From contig JAJDBO010000034.1 of assembly GCA_029261305.1 (NCBI GenBank), forward strand, positions 1 through 11,132: a stretch of 11,132 bases of DNA. Reading direction: 5' to 3'. The notes below the pieces were generated by a model. It did no database searches and was not told the origin of the DNA. It saw only the letters and a program-made list of their open reading frames with translations. Positions 6,612 through 11,132 of this stretch are shown piece after piece. This stretch comes from Nitrospirales bacterium. GTDB taxonomy: Bacteria > Nitrospirota > Nitrospiria > Nitrospirales > UBA8639. How positions within the stretch are numbered: position 1 is the first letter of the stretch; the number at the start of each line of letters is the position of its first letter. A program made the translations under genes and the position numbers.

Positions 6612-7802
6612 TCACAACTCCTGCTCCTTCTGGGAACTCCCATTTCGGTCAGTCACACTCACGCCCACTTCCTCCACATAGGCCAGGCTCCGCGGTGAGG
6701 CCTCTCGAGTTTGATAGAAATGTTCACGAAAGGCTAAGAGACGATCTTCTTGAATCGCCTCCCGTAATTGCTGCATCAGTTGGGCATAGTACCATAAATT
6801 GTGGATGGTATTGAGCCGAACTCCCAACATTTCATTCGACACAAATAGATGCCGAAGATACGCGCGCGAATATTTCTGACAGACCGGACAAGCGCATTGG
6901 TCATCGATCGGAGATTCATCGCGTGTATATTGGGCATTTTTAATCATCACCCGACCAAAGGTGGTAAACAGCCACCCAGTCCTACCATGTCGTGAGGGAA
7001 TCACGCAGTCAAACATATCAATCCCTCGGACGACAGCCTCGACCAAATCCTCTGGCAATCCGACTCCCATGAGGTACCGTGGACGATCCTGGGGAAGTTC
7101 TGGAATCGATGCGTCAATCATGGCCATCATGGCCAGCTTGTCTTCTCCTAAACTTAGACCACCGAGGGCATATCCATCAAATCCAATTTCAATAAGCGCT
7201 TGGGCCGCTTGACGTCGAAGGTTGGCATCAAGGCCTCCCTGAACAATGCCAAATAACGCTTGATCGCTTTGTTGAGCCGCATCTTTACATTGGCGAGCCC
7301 ATTGCGTGGACCGTCGGACAGCCTCACGTGCTTGTTCTTCGCTACATGGGTGCGTGGGACATTCATCAAGCACCATCATGATATCGGAGCCCAAGGCCAT
7401 TTGAATTTCCATGCACCGTGCTGGAGTCAACTCATGCATAGAGCCATCCAGATGCGACTTAAACGTCACGCCCTCATCGGTGATACGGCGCAGGTCTGAG
7501 AGACTCACCATTTGGAATCCGCCACTGTCGGTTAAGATGGCCCCCGGCCACCCGGCGAAGCGATGCAAGCCACCCATATCAGCAATTAATTGATGTCCAG
7601 GGCGAAGATAAAGATGGTAGCAATTACTCAACATCAAACCGAACCCGCAAGCTTGAAGCTCATCAGGACTAATCCCCTTGACTGGGCCTAGGGTTCCCAC
7701 CGGCATAAACACGGGAGTCTCAATAGTCCCATGTGTTGTCGTCAATCGACCGGTTCTAGCCTGACATGCGGTTTCCTGATGCGAGATCGAAAATTGAATC
7801 AT
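6612..7802 (-). CDS. tgt: tRNA-guanine transglycosylase (queuine tRNA-ribosyltransferase)
   Basis: Swaps guanine 34 in the anticodon wobble position of GUN-anticodon tRNAs (Asp, Asn, His, Tyr) for preQ1, a step of queuosine synthesis. The protein has 396 residues, close to the family norm. ETPVFMPVGTLGPVKG (28-43) is the typical N-terminal strand. DSGGFQ (92-97) holds the Asp that acts on the base. GLPEDLVEAV and DMFDCVIPSR follow; by alignment from memory with the E. coli enzyme, Asp265 is the nucleophile. The zinc site is complete: Cys303, Cys305 and Cys308 in CACPVC, and His334 in NTIHNLWYY. ATG at 7802 gives the expected N-terminus although no strong Shine-Dalgarno is present. It begins 58 nt after argS and runs almost directly into yajC. 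The last 15 residues are hydrophilic and probably not conserved. No other queuosine gene is in the window. Confidence 0.98.
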   Translation of the reverse strand: MIQFSISHQETACQARTGRLTTTHGTIETPVFMPVGTLGPVKGISPDELQACGFGLMLSNCYHLYLRPGHQLIADMGGLHRFAGWPGAILTDSGGFQMVSLSDLRRITDEGVTFKSHLDGSMHELTPARCMEIQMALGSDIMMVLDECPTHPCSEEQAREAVRRSTQWARQCKDAAQQSDQALFGIVQGGLDANLRRQAAQALIEIGFDGYALGGLSLGEDKLAMMAMIDASIPELPQDRPRYLMGVGLPEDLVEAVVRGIDMFDCVIPSRHGRTGWLFTTFGRVMIKNAQYTRDESPIDDQCACPVCQKYSRAYLRHLFVSNEMLGVRLNTIHNLWYYAQLMQQLREAIQEDRLLAFREHFYQTREASPRSLAYVEEVGVSVTDRNGSSQKEQEL

Positions 7803-7860
7803 AGAGTGGTCAACGCTGTGAATCCGAATGATTGATGATCAGGATGACATGCCATATCGG

Positions 7861-9621
7861 CTACATTTTCTCTGGCGCACTCACACCCAACAGCGTCAAG
7901 CCATTGTGGAGCACAGTTTTGACCTGTTGCAATAAGGCTAACCTGGCCTGGGTCACCGATGGAGAGACGACTTCTCGAGTTGGTGCCTCAACCTCTGACC
8001 CATCTGTCCCTGACTCAACCACCTCGTCACGCACATCGCCCTCCTTGGGGGGCAAGACTCGATGCTTGTAATAAAATGAGTGGAGCAACCCGGCCAATTC
8101 CTGCAAATAAAACGAAATCCGATGAGGTTCTAAGGCCTGCGCACAACTTTCGATCAGCCCTGGGAAACTGGAGAGGTGCTTGATAAGCCGAAACTCCTCT
8201 GGGGTTGCGAGTAATGACAAATCGACATCGGACACGATAGGAATATTCAATCCACGTTCTTCGGCAATGCGCAATAAACTGGCCAGCCGCGCATGCGCAT
8301 ATTGAACATAATAGACAGGGTTTTCCGACGACTGTTTTTTGGCTAACTCTAAATCGAATTCCAAATGGGTATCGGAACGCCGCATGAGGAAAAAAAACTT
8401 GGCCGCATCAGCCCCCACTTCGTCCGCCACTTCTTGAAGCGTCACAAACTCACCGGACCGTTTCGACATTTCGACTTTTTGGCCGCCTCGTAGCAAACTG
8501 ACCATCTGCACTAATACAACCTGAAGCCGGTCCTTGGGGTATCCAAAGGCCTCTACCGCTCCTTGCATTCGTGGCACATACCCATGATGATCAGCACCCC
8601 AAATATTGATGAGCCAATCAAACCCCCTCGTCAATTTGTCATAGTGGTAGGCGATGTCGGAGGCCAAATACGTATAGTCACCATCCTGCTTGCACACCAC
8701 TCGGTCTTTTTCATCTTTGAATGTTGTGGATCGAAACCACACGGCACCATTTTCTTTAAATACCAGATCGCGTTTTTCTAAATTATTCAGCGCTTCCTGA
8801 ATTTTTCCAGTAGTAAACAGCGAGGCTTCGCTGTACCAGGTTTCAAATGTTACTCCAAATTCAGTGAGATCATGTTTGATTTCACCAAGAAGCTTTTTAT
8901 AAGCCAGCTCCCCACAACGTGTTGTCGCCTCTTCAGGGGAAAGGCTGAGAAGATTTGATCCAACCTGCTCACGAATGCCTTGGGCTAAGTCTTGAATATA
9001 GGTACCATGGTACCCATCCTCTGGGAAGGTAATAGATTGCCCTTCCAACTCCGCATACCGGGCGTAGACCGAAGCAGCAAGCAGCTTCATTTGCCGTCCG
9101 GCATCATTAATGTAGTACTCCCGCTCCACAGAATACCCTGCGGCACGTAGCAATCGGGCCAACGCTTCTCCAAGAGCAGCTCCACGCCCATGCCCCATAT
9201 GCAATGGCCCAGTAGGGTTGGCACTAACAAACTCAAGCAATACTCGGCGACCATGGCCAATCGAACTGTTGCCATAGCAGGGACCCTGTGTTTCAACTTC
9301 TGTCAGTACAGAATGCCAACAATCTCGACGAAGCGTGAAATTGAGAAATCCAGGTGGAGCAATATCGATATGTTCAAAAAACGGGCAAGCCGCTCTCAAT
9401 TGCTCAGCAATAAGACCGGCAACTACCCGAGGGGCTTTGCCCTCTTTTTTTGCAAGTGCCATCGCGACGTTAGAAGAGAGATCACCCCATTCCTCGCGCT
9501 TGGGGAATTCCACTACCGGAGAGGGGAACGTTTCGGAGGTAAGCAACCCCTGTTTTCTGGCCATTTCTAGGGATTCAGAAATGGCAGAGGCTACTCGTTC
9601 TTGAACAATTCCTACAGACAC
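7861..9621 (-). CDS. argS: Arginyl-tRNA synthetase (class I)
   Basis: Charges tRNA-Arg with arginine in the cytoplasm using ATP. The 586 residues are slightly longer than many family members. The N-terminal additive domain (about 1-105) has WGDLSSNVAMALAKK (45-59) and PGFLNFTL (90-97). The HIGH-type motif is HMGH at 141-144 within SANPTGPLHMGHGRGAALG; EYYINDAGRQM (168-178) follows. The KMSKS-type loop is EMSKRSGEFVTL (384-395), a variant in which the first Lys is Glu. The DALR anticodon-binding domain spans about 435-586 and contains NPVYYVQYAHAR (434-445), ending in GVSAPEKM. Between HRVL (520-523) and TQARLALL (557-564) there are roughly 30 extra, mostly acidic residues. The start is GTG at 9621, chosen because GAGAGG lies 4 nt upstream and the N-terminus fits. 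A promoter candidate lies before it, so it probably heads the argS-tgt-yajC-secD-secF unit. Confidence 0.98.
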   Translation of the reverse strand: MSVGIVQERVASAISESLEMARKQGLLTSETFPSPVVEFPKREEWGDLSSNVAMALAKKEGKAPRVVAGLIAEQLRAACPFFEHIDIAPPGFLNFTLRRDCWHSVLTEVETQGPCYGNSSIGHGRRVLLEFVSANPTGPLHMGHGRGAALGEALARLLRAAGYSVEREYYINDAGRQMKLLAASVYARYAELEGQSITFPEDGYHGTYIQDLAQGIREQVGSNLLSLSPEEATTRCGELAYKKLLGEIKHDLTEFGVTFETWYSEASLFTTGKIQEALNNLEKRDLVFKENGAVWFRSTTFKDEKDRVVCKQDGDYTYLASDIAYHYDKLTRGFDWLINIWGADHHGYVPRMQGAVEAFGYPKDRLQVVLVQMVSLLRGGQKVEMSKRSGEFVTLQEVADEVGADAAKFFFLMRRSDTHLEFDLELAKKQSSENPVYYVQYAHARLASLLRIAEERGLNIPIVSDVDLSLLATPEEFRLIKHLSSFPGLIESCAQALEPHRISFYLQELAGLLHSFYYKHRVLPPKEGDVRDEVVESGTDGSEVEAPTREVVSPSVTQARLALLQQVKTVLHNGLTLLGVSAPEKM

Positions 9622-9674
9622 AAAACCTCTCGATCATAGCATAAAATATGAAGATTTTTAGGGATGGGCTCGGA

Positions 9675-9703
9675 ATTTAACACAGCCTTCCGCAGACTGG
9701 CAA
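9675..9703 (-). promoter_or_regulatory. Candidate sigma70-like promoter for the argS-tgt-yajC-secDF unit
   Basis: On the minus strand TTGCCA (9703-9698, 5 of 6 to the -35 consensus) is followed after exactly 17 nt by TTAAAT (9680-9675, 4 of 6 to the -10 consensus). This lies just past the stop of the GT9 gene (9716) and would give a leader of about 45 nt before the argS GTG at 9621. The position and spacing are good; the -10 match is moderate. Confidence 0.4.
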
Positions 9704-9715
9704 GCGAGAAAACAC

Positions 9716-10771
9716 TTAGTGAACTCTTACTATATCAACAAAGGGATCAACTTTGCCTGAAGGAGTCAACACCCGTTCAACTGCTGCCACGATATCGTAG
9801 ACGGAATGAGTCAAACAGACCTTATCAGGACATTGTTGAACAGCATTCCAATCCTGGCACAGACAACTCGTCCCCTGAAGAATTTCTACATTGGTTCCCT
9901 TGGGTCCCCAACGTAGAGGATCGGTTGGGCCAAATAAGGCAATAGTGGGAACACCTAACGCGGCGGCAAGGTGGGTTAATCCAGAATCATGTCCAAGAAA
10001 TAAATCGGCCTTGCATAAGGCCTTAGCCATGTCCAACAAACTAGTATTCTTTAAAATTCTATGGGAGATCTGGTGAATATAAGTCTGAAGATCAAAAAAA
10101 ATGTTTTCGTCGGCAGGGCCTTGGCAAAGAAACAACTGATATTTCTGACCTTCAGAGAGCCGTAGAAGAATCTCTCCCATTTTTTCTGGCCGTAGGCACT
10201 TGTGCCGACTCCCACTACCCGGGTGGATCATGAGAGTTTTTCGATCATGACTTTTCGAAAAAACAGGGGATATTGTGTTATTCTCTAGCCATCCAGCCTT
10301 TAAGCGAAAAAGGCCTGGGAAGCCAAGTTCCACCTTATCCTTCTCCCACTCCTTTACTGATTCGCAATATCGATCGGACTGATGGCTGGCATGTAAAGAA
10401 TCGTCATGAGGAGAAATAATAGATATATTATTCACCCCGAGCGATTTGAGATTGGCAAACAGACAACCATCCAGATCATTGACCCAGACCACAGCATGTC
10501 GACAGCGAGTTAGGACATCTGCGTTATCGATCCCAAATTGTGGATTTGTTGAAAAAAGCTCAGCCAGCATTGTCTCATCAATATTCAGCACGCGATCGAC
10601 GACGTCATATTCCAAAAGGATTTTGCCAATCTCACCGTGAACCACAACGATCAATTCATGATCAAGAAAACGACGACGAATACCATCAATGGCTGTTAGG
10701 GAAAGCATCACATCCCCTAAGGTTCCGGGATGGATAATTAACACGATTGGTTTGTTACTTTCTTGGTTCAT
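9716..10771 (-). CDS. Glycosyltransferase family 9 protein (heptosyltransferase-like)
   Basis: Probably transfers a sugar, as ADP-heptosyltransferases do onto the LPS inner core at the cytoplasmic face of the inner membrane. The protein has 351 residues, a usual GT9 length. The N-terminal Rossmann half starts with VLIIHPGTLGDVMLSLTAI (10-27), matching the P-x-G-x-GD pattern. The C-terminal half has MIHPGSGSRHKCLRPEKM (181-198), and the strong family signature GHDSGLTHLAAALGVP (260-275) followed by IALFGPTDPLRWGP (277-290), which forms the nucleotide-sugar site. Four Cys lie near the end (303, 305, 314, 319), a pattern seen in other GT9 proteins. No membrane segment or signal peptide is seen. 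ATG at 10771 has AAAAGG about 4 nt upstream and overlaps the mobA-like gene by 17 nt. Exact acceptor and sugar cannot be read from the sequence, and no other LPS gene is in the window. Confidence 0.88.
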   Translation of the reverse strand: MNQESNKPIVLIIHPGTLGDVMLSLTAIDGIRRRFLDHELIVVVHGEIGKILLEYDVVDRVLNIDETMLAELFSTNPQFGIDNADVLTRCRHAVVWVNDLDGCLFANLKSLGVNNISIISPHDDSLHASHQSDRYCESVKEWEKDKVELGFPGLFRLKAGWLENNTISPVFSKSHDRKTLMIHPGSGSRHKCLRPEKMGEILLRLSEGQKYQLFLCQGPADENIFFDLQTYIHQISHRILKNTSLLDMAKALCKADLFLGHDSGLTHLAAALGVPTIALFGPTDPLRWGPKGTNVEILQGTSCLCQDWNAVQQCPDKVCLTHSVYDIVAAVERVLTPSGKVDPFVDIVRVH

Positions 10772-11132
10772 TTTGCCTTTTGGATGGGGGCTGCAGGATT
10801 TTCCTGGCTAATTCAAAATCGGATGGGGAGTTGAGATTCATGAAGGACAGTAGTCGTGGGTCAATAGGTGAAATTTCAAATTCCTGAACCTTTCTTAAAG
10901 CCAATGAGGAATCTTTGAGAAGGTCTTGAAGTCGTAAATTTTCACTCTTCACCATTTTTTCCAATGCCGGAAGACAACGCTTTGAATAAACCCCATGCGT
11001 CATTTGGATACCCTGCGTAAGCTCAGCCAACGTCATATCACAGGTGTCCGCAAGGGAACCCATGTACCGTATAACAGCAGCATTTAAAAATGGCATATCG
11101 CAAGCCACAACAAAAATATTTTTATTCGTGGC
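10755..11132 (-). CDS. mobA: Molybdenum cofactor guanylyltransferase MobA-like protein, C-terminal part (5' end off window)
   Basis: Cut by the right edge: 125 codons plus stop remain, open from the first base. The fragment begins NKNIFVVACDMPFLN; ACDMPFL is the metal-binding Asp motif of the MobA/NTP-transferase fold, in the second part of the enzyme. The following HGVYSKRCLPALEKMV and later SFMNLNSPSDFELA (compare the common FxNxNTPxDL end of MobA) support this family. MobA attaches GMP to molybdopterin to make the guanine-dinucleotide cofactor needed by DMSO-reductase-family enzymes. The nucleotide-binding N-terminus (LAGGxSxRMGxxK) should lie to the right of the window. The GT9 gene starts inside its last codons. 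A related NTP transferase such as a MobA-like CTP enzyme or a fused MobA-MobB is less likely but not excluded. Confidence 0.75.
   Translation of the reverse strand, partial: ATNKNIFVVACDMPFLNAAVIRYMGSLADTCDMTLAELTQGIQMTHGVYSKRCLPALEKMVKSENLRLQDLLKDSSLALRKVQEFEISPIDPRLLSFMNLNSPSDFELARKILQPPSKRQNEPRK

Noticed and set aside
9190..9570. 126-codon plus-strand open frame opposite argS
   Set aside because: It is antisense to the N-terminal and HIGH-motif part of argS, with no family resemblance.
9622..9715. Terminator between the GT9 gene and argS
   Set aside because: Only a 3-bp GCC/GGC pairing is visible near 9685-9703, and no T run follows it.

Overview
Every gene I can support lies on the minus strand. 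Reading with transcription (high to low coordinates), the order is: C-terminal part of a MobA-like molybdenum-cofactor nucleotidyltransferase (cut by the right edge), a GT9-family (heptosyltransferase-type) glycosyltransferase, argS, tgt, yajC, secD, secF, a small A+T-rich gene predicted to have a pectin-lyase/beta-helix fold, and a very large membrane sensor histidine kinase cut by the left edge. No rRNA, tRNA, CRISPR array or insertion sequence was seen.

The organism is a Gram-negative-type bacterium: it has an LPS-type GT9 enzyme, and SecD and SecF as separate proteins. Moderate G+C in the core genes, the style of the proteins and the multi-PAS kinase are compatible with Nitrospirota or a similar environmental phylum. 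That placement is inference from memory of family sequences, not a search result.

Region 3691-9621 is an ordinary, tightly packed housekeeping cluster: argS (arginyl-tRNA synthetase), tgt (queuosine tRNA modification), then the auxiliary Sec translocon parts yajC-secD-secF. Spacings are 58, 2, 18 and 15 nt, so one transcript is likely, with a sigma70-like promoter candidate just upstream of argS. At the right end, mobA and the GT9 gene overlap by 17 nt and are probably co-transcribed, though their functions look unrelated.

Region 2522-3690 is the least ordinary part. It holds one isolated, clearly A+T-rich gene (2804-3421) for a short beta-helix-like protein without a signal peptide, which looks like a transferred, possibly phage-derived gene. 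Its leader contains three short segments (A, B, C) in which B is complementary to both A and C, and C is the stretch between the Shine-Dalgarno sequence and the start codon. This would permit two mutually exclusive hairpins. A G+C-rich hairpin with a displaced T run lies between this gene and the kinase gene. The kinase (1-2521) has an extracytoplasmic Cache-like sensor, HAMP, three PAS domains and the start of a HisKA domain.

The window as a whole shows no obvious new multi-gene system. The best candidates for a second look are the beta-helix gene with its leader, and an acidic insertion in ArgS.
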